Source: Chryseobacterium shigense
GTDB taxonomy: Bacteria > Bacteroidota > Bacteroidia > Flavobacteriales > Weeksellaceae
Length of the DNA stretch: 64,000 nt
Direction of reading: 5' to 3'
Assembly: GCF_900156575.1 (NCBI RefSeq)
Contig: NZ_FTNY01000001.1
Location: 992,001 to 1,056,000, forward strand
This document shows positions 8,834-17,244 of the stretch, one piece after another. A model generated the notes under the pieces. The model saw only the letters and a program-made list of their open reading frames with translations, made no database searches and was not told the origin of the DNA. The translations under genes and the position numbers were made by a program. Position 1 is the first letter of the stretch, and the number at the start of each line of letters is the position of its first letter.

Positions 8834-9525
8834 AATAATGAATGTTTTAAATGGGTATTGTTTTTTTTGATTTCTATAAAACCTTCCTCATAATGATCTC
8901 CTTTGAATACAAATAATCCTCTGAAATGATCAATTTCTGTTGGTTCAAGATTTTCAGGAGTAATGGTTAATGTTATTTTTTCTCCCTCTTTTACAGGGGT
9001 CATCATTTCTGTAAAACCATCTGGAGATTCTCTCTTTCGCCTGGTATCAAATGACTGTAACAGGCCATTGAAAAGCAATCCAAACATAGGGTAGCCACCT
9101 AAAAAATCGATGAGCCTGCTTTCATCTTCAAGGATACTGCTGATCTGACTGAAATAGGTATCTATCACTTCACCCTTATGGGTTTCTGAAAGTCTGGCAG
9201 CTATTTTCATCCATCGTAAGCGAAGAAAATTAATATTATTCACTTCAACAATATTTCCTTCCTGATCAACCGTTAATTCCAACTCATCAAATAAGTAACT
9301 GATTTGTTTTAAAAATTTCCCTACTGCATTATCATCGTCCGAAAAAATAAAATCAACGACTAAAACGTGATATTTAAAATAGTCTTTTTCATTCCCTAAA
9401 TGGTAAACCTCGGCATGTCTTACATATTTTTTTTCAGTCAGATAAAACGGATTTTTCTGTTCTGTGACGATCGTTTCCAGCCGATACGTTTTCTGATCCA
9501 GGTTCTTTAATATATCCGGTACCAT
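8821..9525 (-). CDS. Conserved T6SS-associated protein of unknown function
   Basis: 234 aa, no signal peptide and no membrane segment, so probably cytoplasmic. It lies between the Tle1-like effector (2-bp gap) and the PAAR-like/GH19 effector (13-bp overlap), all in one operon. The N-terminal half is a mixed alpha/beta region ('YFKYHVLVVDFIFSDDDN'), and the C-terminal half ends in short beta strands. I do not recognise the family. Its position fits an effector chaperone or loading adaptor, but nothing in the sequence proves it. Confidence 0.6.
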   Translation of the reverse strand: MVPDILKNLDQKTYRLETIVTEQKNPFYLTEKKYVRHAEVYHLGNEKDYFKYHVLVVDFIFSDDDNAVGKFLKQISYLFDELELTVDQEGNIVEVNNINFLRLRWMKIAARLSETHKGEVIDTYFSQISSILEDESRLIDFLGGYPMFGLLFNGLLQSFDTRRKRESPDGFTEMMTPVKEGEKITLTITPENLEPTEIDHFRGLFVFKGDHYEEGFIEIKKNNTHLKHSLLWIG

Positions 9526-9527
9526 TA

Positions 9528-11327
9528 TTAATATATTCTTCTCTGATAATCGCTGTTCGGGTCCATTCCCATCCAGTCCCTGTTAGCAGACCAATGGAGG
9601 TATTCATTTCTTATCGTTCTTAATAAACTTTGCCATCTGTTACCGTATACAGTCACCCCGGGAATATTCATGACCTGATGTCCATCTTTATCGATGCTCA
9701 CGGTAGGATATTCAACGGGCATTTCTGCTCTCATTTTATCATATTCCTTTTCTAAATCTTCATCACTTCTGAATGCCCAGGCTTCTTTGCTGTCAAAAAC
9801 ATATTCGTGAAGCCTCCTTTTGGCAGCAGGCAGATGTGTATCATGCTCTATAGAGTAGGTAGCTTCTGTTTTTGTGATGATTTTGTGATCATACAACTTC
9901 AATCCCTGTTCTTCCATAAAATGCAGGGGAATATAGCTGTATTCTTTTCGCAGAAAACGGGTTCCTGTAATTTTCCGGTACACATTTCCAAAGGTTAAAA
10001 TATTGAGTGCGGTATTGTTGATTTCAATCTGATCGTCTTTAAACCAATGCCCGTCAATTAAATCCTGCATCCGTTTTTTTAATTCCCAGAGTGGCTTATG
10101 ATTGGACGTTTCAATTTCATCCACCACTTCCATTCCATTTTCATAAGCTCCTCCGATGTCACAGTGAACTCCTGGAAATTCTTTTTCAATACTCCCCGGA
10201 AATCTGGTTAACGAAAAGTTTTCACGATGTTCATCTGTTGCTGTAAAATGAACTGCTTTAAAATAAGGTCCGGGATTTTTTAACTGCAACTGTTCTACAT
10301 CATCGCCAAAATTGTGCTTAGATCCCAATGTAGAATGGACCACTCCTCTATAGCCCACTCTTTCCATAGCCCCCATATCTCCGAATTCTTCATAAGATGA
10401 AACGGTCTCATAGACTCCTATAAAACGAATATCCAATAGTAAAGCTTCAAGCTGTTCAGGGGATAAGATTTTCTTACTTAAAAGATAATATCCTAAAAAA
10501 CCGAATTTTGGAAGCTTTCCATCAATCAGATATTTAGGATCTACTTCAGTTTTATCTTTATCGATCCAAATATCTCCATATTCAGGTACTACAACAGGAC
10601 CTTCATGGGCGTAGGATCCCACTTCTTTGTAACCTACAATTTTCCTTGATTTTTTTATTTCAATATCTTTGGTTCTCTTGTTGCCATTGATTTCATAGAC
10701 AAAATTTCTGGCAGCAGCGGCACCACGACTAAACCCGAAAGCATCTATGGTGATTTTTGTTAATTTCTTTTTTGAACCAGCATTTTTTATAAGTTCCTTA
10801 ATCCTGTCTGCTATTTTTCCGCAACCTTTTCTCACTTTCCCCCGTACTCCCGATTCACCGGAACCATATTGAAAGCCATCATCCACATCCCTGCTGTTAT
10901 CAAGTGTACCAATTCCCTCTATATAAACGCCGTAACTGATCTGTTCACAACATTGATACATCCGGGCCACGTTGGTATAATCATTACTGAAACTATTATC
11001 AACACCCTGACTGTCTAACCATCCTCTGTGGCTTCCTTTCAGATATCGGTCATATTCTGAATCATTTTCAGTGATATCACTGCTTTCCAGATCATCAAAC
11101 TCTTCTTCCTGCTTTTCTCTCGTTTTTTTTATCGCTTCTTCTTTTGCCAGTATCTGCTCCTTGGTATCCGTACTTTGTATTTTATTTTTACCATCCCTGT
11201 ACTTCTCGCGCAACGCTGTGTTTTTGAGATTATTTAGGGTACCATCGAAAAAAACGCCTATTTCCAGATGCAGTTCATCTATAGGAGGAACAGCATTACC
11301 TGTATTATACACTAATGTTTTTCCCAT
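9528..11327 (-). CDS. Tle1-like T6SS lipase effector (DUF2235)
   Basis: 599 aa, an alpha/beta hydrolase of the DUF2235/Tle1 type. The N-terminus opens with 'LEIGVFFDGTLNN', the usual first strand. The nucleophile elbow 'FGFSRGAAAAR' (G-x-S-x-G, Ser near residue 198) is followed by 'FTATDEHRENFSLTRF' and 'FPGVHCDIGGAY', which supply the expected Asp/His region. Such enzymes hydrolyse phospholipids in the target cell membrane after delivery by VgrG. There is no signal peptide, as expected for T6SS cargo. It starts 10 bp after the DUF2931 lipoprotein gene, the likely immunity partner. Confidence 0.85.
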   Translation of the reverse strand: MGKTLVYNTGNAVPPIDELHLEIGVFFDGTLNNLKNTALREKYRDGKNKIQSTDTKEQILAKEEAIKKTREKQEEEFDDLESSDITENDSEYDRYLKGSHRGWLDSQGVDNSFSNDYTNVARMYQCCEQISYGVYIEGIGTLDNSRDVDDGFQYGSGESGVRGKVRKGCGKIADRIKELIKNAGSKKKLTKITIDAFGFSRGAAAARNFVYEINGNKRTKDIEIKKSRKIVGYKEVGSYAHEGPVVVPEYGDIWIDKDKTEVDPKYLIDGKLPKFGFLGYYLLSKKILSPEQLEALLLDIRFIGVYETVSSYEEFGDMGAMERVGYRGVVHSTLGSKHNFGDDVEQLQLKNPGPYFKAVHFTATDEHRENFSLTRFPGSIEKEFPGVHCDIGGAYENGMEVVDEIETSNHKPLWELKKRMQDLIDGHWFKDDQIEINNTALNILTFGNVYRKITGTRFLRKEYSYIPLHFMEEQGLKLYDHKIITKTEATYSIEHDTHLPAAKRRLHEYVFDSKEAWAFRSDEDLEKEYDKMRAEMPVEYPTVSIDKDGHQVMNIPGVTVYGNRWQSLLRTIRNEYLHWSANRDWMGMDPNSDYQRRIY

Positions 11328-11337
11328 AATTATCGTT

Positions 11338-12420
11338 TTAGAAAACTTCTACTTTATCTGCTTTTATAAAAGCTACTTTACCATTCTCACCTCTTAGTTG
11401 TATGGTAAAATGGCTGTTTGCTTCATTTACTTTAATCACAATATCAGCTTTAGTTGAATTCGGATTTTCTCCAAATACAGTTTTAAATGCTTCGAAGCTG
11501 GATTTTTCATTGAGATCACCATTTGCTCCATACTCCTTGTGATCACTGCCAATAAAATCAAAAACTATTCTTGTTGGCATTGCTCTTTCCGCATTTTGAG
11601 CCACAGAAATTTTTGCAGCATCCAGTTGTTCTTTCTCTCCATTGATCATGTCGATTCCAACATCGGTTAAAGGGTTGAGCGCTGCCTTTTCCGGAAGTTG
11701 AAAAACAGGCTTCCAGCTGTACTGTATTCTATAGGTATCCCAAATCCCGAATGGAATGGGTTTTCCTTTATTTTCTTCTCTTATTTTTTCAGGAATTACT
11801 TTGCCATTGTTAAAGACCTCATCGAGATAATCTTTCCGCCAAAAACGGTTTTCATGGCTATCCAGTTTTGCAATTTCCGATTCCGGAATTGTTACTTTTT
11901 TTCCCTTATACCGCCCTACTTCTTTCTGAACACCTACACCAGCGACCCAAACCACCACTACTCCACCAGGAGCCATTCCTACGCCAATTTTATCATAATT
12001 TAAATGTTCCGTTTCTCCACTCCCGTTGGTAACCTTTACTTCATATCCTTTGCTGAAGTATGCTTTTAGTTTTGCAGTATCAATAGGAGTGTCTATCAGA
12101 TAAAACTGGTTTTCCATGTAAGACATCCAGATAAACTCCAGGCGGGTAGGAAGGCTTCTGAAACCATTCCCCATTCCATGATTGATAGCCCCCCAGGAAT
12201 TTCCGCCGGGAATGATCCCAAACCCTAATCCAACCCATTCTCCGCCTTCGCACTCCATTCCTCCTTTATATACTTCCATCGGATATCCGGAGGAAGCAGA
12301 AGTTCCCTCGGTCCATTCATATTTTGTCATGGCTTTTGTTTTTTGATGCTCTTTCTTTTCCTGACACGAGATCTGAATGAAGAATAATAAGCTTAATAAA
12401 TATTGTATTGATTTGTTCAT
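11338..12420 (-). CDS. DUF2931 lipoprotein, probable Tle1 immunity protein
   Basis: 360 aa. The N-terminal signal ends in a lipobox, '...QISC' with Cys at about residue 20, so it is lipid-anchored in the periplasm or outer membrane. The mature region matches the DUF2931 pattern ('WTEGTSASSGYPMEVYKGG', 'LPTRLEFIWMSYMENQFY'). DUF2931 lipoproteins often flank T6SS lipase genes in Bacteroidota. The immediate placement 10 bp before the Tle1-like gene suggests it protects the producer. A C-terminal ~90 residues ('RIVFDFIGSDHKEYG...') may be a second small domain. Confidence 0.7.
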   Translation of the reverse strand: MNKSIQYLLSLLFFIQISCQEKKEHQKTKAMTKYEWTEGTSASSGYPMEVYKGGMECEGGEWVGLGFGIIPGGNSWGAINHGMGNGFRSLPTRLEFIWMSYMENQFYLIDTPIDTAKLKAYFSKGYEVKVTNGSGETEHLNYDKIGVGMAPGGVVVVWVAGVGVQKEVGRYKGKKVTIPESEIAKLDSHENRFWRKDYLDEVFNNGKVIPEKIREENKGKPIPFGIWDTYRIQYSWKPVFQLPEKAALNPLTDVGIDMINGEKEQLDAAKISVAQNAERAMPTRIVFDFIGSDHKEYGANGDLNEKSSFEAFKTVFGENPNSTKADIVIKVNEANSHFTIQLRGENGKVAFIKADKVEVF

Positions 12421-12498
12421 TGTTTAGGAAAATTATTCTTTACTACCTTACTATAACCGGGCTGCTTTTCTAATTTATTTTTTTCTTTTTTATAAGTC

Positions 12499-12894
12499 CT
12501 AAATTTCTGATTGTTTATCCTGTTTTGTAATGAGATTCGCCGCAATTAAAATGATCAGAAAAGACAAAATCAATGAAATCAGAAGATATAAATCATTGTT
12601 TATCCCGGATTTATCTTTTGCTGACACATTCAAACCCATATTTAACAAAGAAAAAAAATAGACCCCATTGTAAATGTATATTGATGTTATAATGTTTAGC
12701 TTTCTGAATGGATTGATTAATAAAAATATTATAAAAGATCCTAATATGGCAATACCTGACGGCATCAGAATCTCTATTGGAATCATTCCAAAATCTGCTC
12801 CGTCATAATTTAAAATTTTCGCCATCAACATCATGATCAACCCATTCAAAATCATATTACTGATAAAAATACCTAAGCATATTATATACCTCAT
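12499..12894 (-). CDS. Small inner-membrane protein, four predicted TM helices
   Basis: 131 aa, very hydrophobic, with four TM segments (about 3-27, 43-62, 68-90 and 101-122). It has no catalytic motif and no recognised family. It sits between vgrG and the DUF2931/Tle1 pair on the same strand (42 bp after vgrG). It may belong to the effector-immunity set, for example as an extra membrane immunity factor, but that rests on position alone. Confidence 0.55.
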   Translation of the reverse strand: MRYIICLGIFISNMILNGLIMMLMAKILNYDGADFGMIPIEILMPSGIAILGSFIIFLLINPFRKLNIITSIYIYNGVYFFSLLNMGLNVSAKDKSGINNDLYLLISLILSFLIILIAANLITKQDKQSEI

Positions 12895-12936
12895 TTGCAG
12901 CGACTGTTGATTTTAACCTCTGAATTATCTAAGTTT

Positions 12937-14796
12937 TCAGCCTTTATTCACCTTGGCATCTATTTTACCCAACATTTTGGCCACTCCCGCACTTTGTAAT
13001 AAAATATCGCCATTTTTGGCATTATGAGTGGTTGTAGAAGTCGTTTCTTTCAGATCTCCCGTTATATTGATGGTTTTATTTTCATTAACGGTCTGTTTAT
13101 AATTCTTTGAAGTGAACTGATGATTGTTTATAATATGAATGGCATTATCATTTCCAACACTTGTTTTCATGTCTTTTCCTACATTAATACTAAGATTCTC
13201 TCCTGCGTTGAAGGTCATATTTTTGGGAGCGGTAACGACGATATTCCCTGCTCCGTCCATGAAATAATTATTGCCGCTCGGATCGATAATGTTGACACTT
13301 CCTTCCGCATCATTCATTAAAATTCTGATTCCGCTTCTCGTTTGTATTGATTTTAGATGATTATCTACCCCGCCTCCTAGAGCGGTCCCGCCATGAAACA
13401 TTCCTCCCATCACGAAAGGTCTGTCCGGATGGTTGTGGACAAAACCTACCATCACCTGATCGCCGACTTCGGGTATGGCTACATATCCTCTGTTCTGGCT
13501 GATCTGATCTGTGCCTCCTGCATCCGGAGCCATCATCCGAATAAAATTGGTATTATCGTTCATCTGCCAGTCGAATCTCACCGTTACCCTGCCCTGTCCC
13601 AGAGGATCGGTGTTGGATATTACGGTGGCGATTTGCGGCTGTGCAATGGGTACAACAAAATCGGGTTTTGGGATATATCCCGTATCTGAAGCTATCGCCT
13701 CAAATTTTCCGGTATAGTTTCCTAAGGTATCCACTTCATGGGTAACTTCGGTTATCATCAGTTTTGTAAAATAGGCCGTCTGGCTGCTATCTGTTTTCCG
13801 CATTTTAATATCAGCAATACATCCCGGATATAAAAAAGGCAGCGTTGTTCCTCCCGACACGGTAAAGACTTCCACAGCCCTGCTTCCTGATGTGGAGGTC
13901 TGAGAAATAACCACATCCATATCGGTGGCCGCTTTTATAGGCGCAACCTGCAATGATGGGGTCTTGAATATCCCTTCATTATTTTGATAGGCTGTTTTTG
14001 CTAAATTTCCCACATGCTGGATAGGGGTTTCTCCTGAACTGAGTTTGGTATTGGAACTGCTGTTATACCCATAAAAACTAGGTTTGATATGGACTGCTTT
14101 CAGTTCAACACTCACGTCGGAAACGCTGCTTCCATAGATCAGCTCTAAGGCTTTATTCTGGGGAGGCATATTTCCGAAGTGCAGAATTTCACCATCGTAA
14201 TAAAACTGTTCTCCATAAGCCTCTGCCATTCTGCAAAGATAATTATAGTGTGTTTCCTCATACTGAGCACTATAGAGAATCTGAGAAGAGGCTTTTGCAT
14301 TGATTTTGACATCAAACCTGCTGCTTTCGATTCCCTGCCTGATGATGTCCGTTGCGATGATGCCCATATTTACGGGTTGCGCTCCCCCAAAACTTTGGGT
14401 ATGAGGAGCAGCGTCCAGTAAAATAGTGGGACTGTAGCCTTTCAATACGATGTTTCCAAGACTATGGTTTTCCTGGCTAAACGCTACTTTTGTGATCACC
14501 CCGACAAAAGTTCTTTCCGGACTATTTTCAACGTCTTTATAGGTGATGGTTACCGTGAGCCTTCCTCCTAAAAACCTGTTGGCTTCTTCAAGTTCATGAT
14601 TTTGTTTCTCAGACAGGGTATCATTGGCAAGGATCAGCTCAAATTCATGATGCTTTCTTACACTTTGCTGCATACGGAAATGTTTAAAATGTCTGATGAT
14701 CTTACCATCAATCACAATATCCAGTTTCACCACACGGTTGATTCCAGGAAGATTATTCTCTGCAATCTTGTCAGAATTTGGAATATTTTTATCCAT
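12937..14796 (-). CDS. vgrG: T6SS spike protein VgrG (TssI), Bacteroidota type
   Basis: 619 aa. The N-terminal ~380 residues resemble the gp27-like VgrG body, with early strands 'VKLDIVIDGKIIRHFKHF'. About 390-480 hold the gp5-type OB-fold ('NTDPLGQGRVTVRFDW', 'VAIPEVGDQVMVGFVHNHP'). The end is a short repetitive beta-prism region ('SINVGKDMKTSVGND'). There is no C-terminal effector extension, so cargo must bind through the separate PAAR-like protein or adaptors encoded downstream. It forms the puncturing tip on the Hcp tube. The rest of the T6SS machinery is not in this window, so this is an accessory cargo locus. Confidence 0.92.
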   Translation of the reverse strand: MDKNIPNSDKIAENNLPGINRVVKLDIVIDGKIIRHFKHFRMQQSVRKHHEFELILANDTLSEKQNHELEEANRFLGGRLTVTITYKDVENSPERTFVGVITKVAFSQENHSLGNIVLKGYSPTILLDAAPHTQSFGGAQPVNMGIIATDIIRQGIESSRFDVKINAKASSQILYSAQYEETHYNYLCRMAEAYGEQFYYDGEILHFGNMPPQNKALELIYGSSVSDVSVELKAVHIKPSFYGYNSSSNTKLSSGETPIQHVGNLAKTAYQNNEGIFKTPSLQVAPIKAATDMDVVISQTSTSGSRAVEVFTVSGGTTLPFLYPGCIADIKMRKTDSSQTAYFTKLMITEVTHEVDTLGNYTGKFEAIASDTGYIPKPDFVVPIAQPQIATVISNTDPLGQGRVTVRFDWQMNDNTNFIRMMAPDAGGTDQISQNRGYVAIPEVGDQVMVGFVHNHPDRPFVMGGMFHGGTALGGGVDNHLKSIQTRSGIRILMNDAEGSVNIIDPSGNNYFMDGAGNIVVTAPKNMTFNAGENLSINVGKDMKTSVGNDNAIHIINNHQFTSKNYKQTVNENKTINITGDLKETTSTTTHNAKNGDILLQSAGVAKMLGKIDAKVNKG

Positions 14797-14978
14797 AGTA
14801 TTGAATGTGTTTTTAGGGTTCTTAATTTTAAAAAAAATTAAAGAAATAGACAGATGCTCTATAAAGTTAAAAAGTTTTCCTGGTATAAAATCACATAATT
14901 GGACCTATTTTTAAATTATTAATAGAAATATAAACGATCTTATCTATTAATATCAAAATGGCCATCTTTATCACAGAC

Positions 14979-15024
14979 AAAAAAGGCAGAACGGCATTCC
15001 TACCGCCGGATACACCATTCTGCC
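14979..15024 (-). terminator. Intrinsic terminator of tssD (hcp)
   Basis: On the minus strand, 33 bp after the tssD stop, a GGCAGAATGG...CCGTTCTGCC stem (one wobble) encloses a loop of about 20 nt and is followed by a T-run. It isolates the tube gene from the vgrG operon. Confidence 0.8.
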
Positions 15025-15057
15025 TGATATTTTTTTAAAATTAAAAAAAATTATGCT

Positions 15058-15465
15058 CTACGAAGTAGGCCACTCTGCCTTGTAAGAAGAGTTCCCCAAG
15101 TCGATAAGCTCTGCACTTACAATGAAACTGACGTACATACTGTTTTCATCTACTGCATCAAAATCTACTTCGTGCTGAATGACATATCCGTTTTCCCATT
15201 TTAAGGTAGTCAATGTTCCTTCTTCATGGGATTTGTTGAATATTACTTCTCCGGTTGTAGGTTTGTATTTTCCGTTAAGAAGACTTTCCAGAATGTCAGA
15301 TTTTTCTGTAGCTTCTACTGTAATTTTGATAAGTGCATTCGATGGATCTGATGCTACTCTTCCGGATACGTCTGTGGAACGGGACACGCTATAATTAAGT
15401 CTTAATAGTTTCTGCCCTTCTCCGCCGTTGAATTTTAGAATTCCTCTTGAATTTTTGTCTGCCAT
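15058..15465 (-). CDS. tssD: T6SS tube protein TssD (Hcp)
   Basis: 135 aa with the compact beta-rich form of the Bacteroidota TssD family: 'FNGGEGQKLLRLNYSVSRSTD' at the start, then 'GEVIFNKSHEEGTLTTLKWENG' and a C-terminal strand ending 'AEWPTS'. It polymerises into hexameric rings that form the inner tube of the secretion apparatus. The gene is monocistronic: it has its own promoter-like -7 element upstream and a strong terminator downstream. This would allow it to be expressed in excess over the spike and cargo genes that follow. Confidence 0.9.
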   Translation of the reverse strand: MADKNSRGILKFNGGEGQKLLRLNYSVSRSTDVSGRVASDPSNALIKITVEATEKSDILESLLNGKYKPTTGEVIFNKSHEEGTLTTLKWENGYVIQHEVDFDAVDENSMYVSFIVSAELIDLGNSSYKAEWPTS

Positions 15466-15518
15466 GATTGGTCAATTTTAAATATTAATATTTTGTGATC
15501 TGATGTTCCTTATTTCAC

Positions 15519-15526
15519 CAAATATA
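15519..15526 (-). promoter_or_regulatory. Candidate -7 promoter element of tssD
   Basis: On the minus strand the bases read TATATTTG, an exact match to TAnnTTTG, 54 bp upstream of the tssD start. The nearest TTG upstream is closer than the usual -33 spacing, so only the -7 part is supported. Confidence 0.45.
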
Positions 15527-15574
15527 GAATATTAAACTTACAAAAAGGCCGTTTATTAATAAATATCAAAAAGT

Positions 15575-15590
15575 GTAGTAGTACTACTAC
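15575..15590. promoter_or_regulatory. Perfect 16-bp palindrome upstream of tssD
   Basis: GTAGTAGTACTACTAC is its own reverse complement. It lies about 50 bp upstream of the candidate -7 element of tssD and just outside the ergothioneine transporter gene. It could be an operator for a dimeric regulator of hcp expression; no regulator can be named. Confidence 0.4.
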
Positions 15591-15678
15591 TAACAATCGT
15601 TAGGCTCACTGAATATTGTAAATCAGATATTTACATTAAAAAAAAAGAAAATCATACGATGGATCTTAAGTAATGCTT

Positions 15679-17244
15679 TTACTTACCCTCAAAATACTTT
15701 TTAAGGTCTGATATACTTTTTATCCTGAGTTCTTCCGCCTGTTGTCTGCGCATCATCAGGGCATATGAATTATTAAAACCAAGCGGTTTTAACCATTGAA
15801 TGCCGTATTGTTGTTGAAATTCGGAATTGACATATTGGTAGGTTTTAACGGCACTTTGAGTAACACTTTTAAGGGTCTGTTCTGTTGGTTTTAAAAGGAC
15901 CAGAAGTCCTGTCCCGGTATATTCCGGATAGAAATCTATGCCGTCATTCATCAAAGCATCAAAACATATTTTGGTTCCGCCCAGTCCTGTTTTGGTTTCT
16001 ACTTTATAATCGGTGTAGCCTTCAATCAGCATTTTATACATTTCGGTGAGAATATATTGTTCACCAAAGATTTTTGAGCCAATTCTTATGTTTCCTGAGT
16101 TTCCTTTTCTTGAGTTTTGATATAATTTATTCTTCATTAAAAAATCTCTGGCAATTTTTTCCGGCGTCTGATTGAGGTAATCCGATTTGTAATTCAGATC
16201 GGTCATGATAGAGTCATTGAATTTACCGGCGAGAAGATTCAGTGTTTTTTCAAGTTCGGGAAATTTCTTCAGCGTTTTTGTCTTTATAATGGGTGCTGCA
16301 AAATAGGGTGGAAATATTTTCTTATCATCATCCAGAACATACAGATCAAAAGCTTTGATCCTGCCATCTGTAGAATATCCGCTGATGAGATCCAGTTCCT
16401 TTTCGTATGCCGCTTTGTACATAATGGCATCATTTACGACAACGGGATTTACATGAAGTCCGTACACAGAGCGCAGTCCCAGATCACCATCCTGCCTTCC
16501 CATAAACTCAGGCGTAAAACCTGCTTTCATTTTATTGCCTGAAACGGAAGTGAACAGGTAAGCTGCTCCCAAAATGATAAGGAAGGCCGGAACCACATAC
16601 TTTAGTTTTTGAAACAACCGGTATCCGGATTTCTGTACCACCGCGATCGTCTGATCTAGTAAAATAGCCAGTAATGCTGCGGGAATGGCTCCTGCCAGAA
16701 TCATATTGGTATTGTTCAGAGAAATTCCGCCAAAGATAAATTCTCCCAACCCACCTGCTGCAACAAATGACGCTAATGTAGCAACGCCGACATTGATGAC
16801 TGCTGCGGTTCGTATTCCTGCAATAATGACGGGCATTGCCAAAGGGAGTTCTACTTTAAACAGAAGCTGGCTTTTATTCATTCCCATGGCTTTTGCCGCT
16901 TCAACGACGGTTGGGTTGACTCCTGTAATTCCGGTATAGGTATTTCGGATAATAGGTAACAGCGCATAAATCAGCAGAGCAATGATGGCGGGTTTAGCCC
17001 CGATTCCAAAAGCCGGAATCATGAAACCCAGCAGGGCAATACTGGGAATGGTTTGTAAAATACCGGCAACCCCCAGCACGGGACTTGAAAGTTTTCTTTT
17101 CCGGGCAATGAGGATTCCCAAAGGTACTCCAACGATGATCGCCAGAATTAATGACAGAAAGGTAAGTCCCAGATGCTGTACCACCTGAGTGAGTAATTTT
17201 TCCTGCTGTTCTATGATAAACTGCCAAAGACTTTGCTGCTTCAT
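15679..17244 (-). CDS. egtU: Permease fused to permuted binding domain, EgtU-like ergothioneine uptake
   Basis: 521 aa. Residues ~20-230 are an OpuB/ProW-type ABC permease with the EAA-loop 'VEAAKAMGMNKSQLLF' at about 114. The rest is an OpuBC/EgtUC-type binding domain. Its order is unusual: 'FMGRQDGDLGL', 'YSTDGRIKAFDLYVLDDDK' and 'FPPYFAAP' (the canonical C-terminal half) occupy 242-378. The canonical N-terminal half, with 'IRIGSKIFGEQYI', 'YPEYTGTG' and 'WLKPLGFNNSYAL', follows at 386-520. The domain is thus circularly permuted. The linked EgtB and EgtD genes make ergothioneine the likely ligand, but betaine or choline cannot be excluded from sequence. It overlaps its ATPase gene by 4 bp. 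Confidence 0.75.
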   Translation of the reverse strand: MKQQSLWQFIIEQQEKLLTQVVQHLGLTFLSLILAIIVGVPLGILIARKRKLSSPVLGVAGILQTIPSIALLGFMIPAFGIGAKPAIIALLIYALLPIIRNTYTGITGVNPTVVEAAKAMGMNKSQLLFKVELPLAMPVIIAGIRTAAVINVGVATLASFVAAGGLGEFIFGGISLNNTNMILAGAIPAALLAILLDQTIAVVQKSGYRLFQKLKYVVPAFLIILGAAYLFTSVSGNKMKAGFTPEFMGRQDGDLGLRSVYGLHVNPVVVNDAIMYKAAYEKELDLISGYSTDGRIKAFDLYVLDDDKKIFPPYFAAPIIKTKTLKKFPELEKTLNLLAGKFNDSIMTDLNYKSDYLNQTPEKIARDFLMKNKLYQNSRKGNSGNIRIGSKIFGEQYILTEMYKMLIEGYTDYKVETKTGLGGTKICFDALMNDGIDFYPEYTGTGLLVLLKPTEQTLKSVTQSAVKTYQYVNSEFQQQYGIQWLKPLGFNNSYALMMRRQQAEELRIKSISDLKKYFEGK

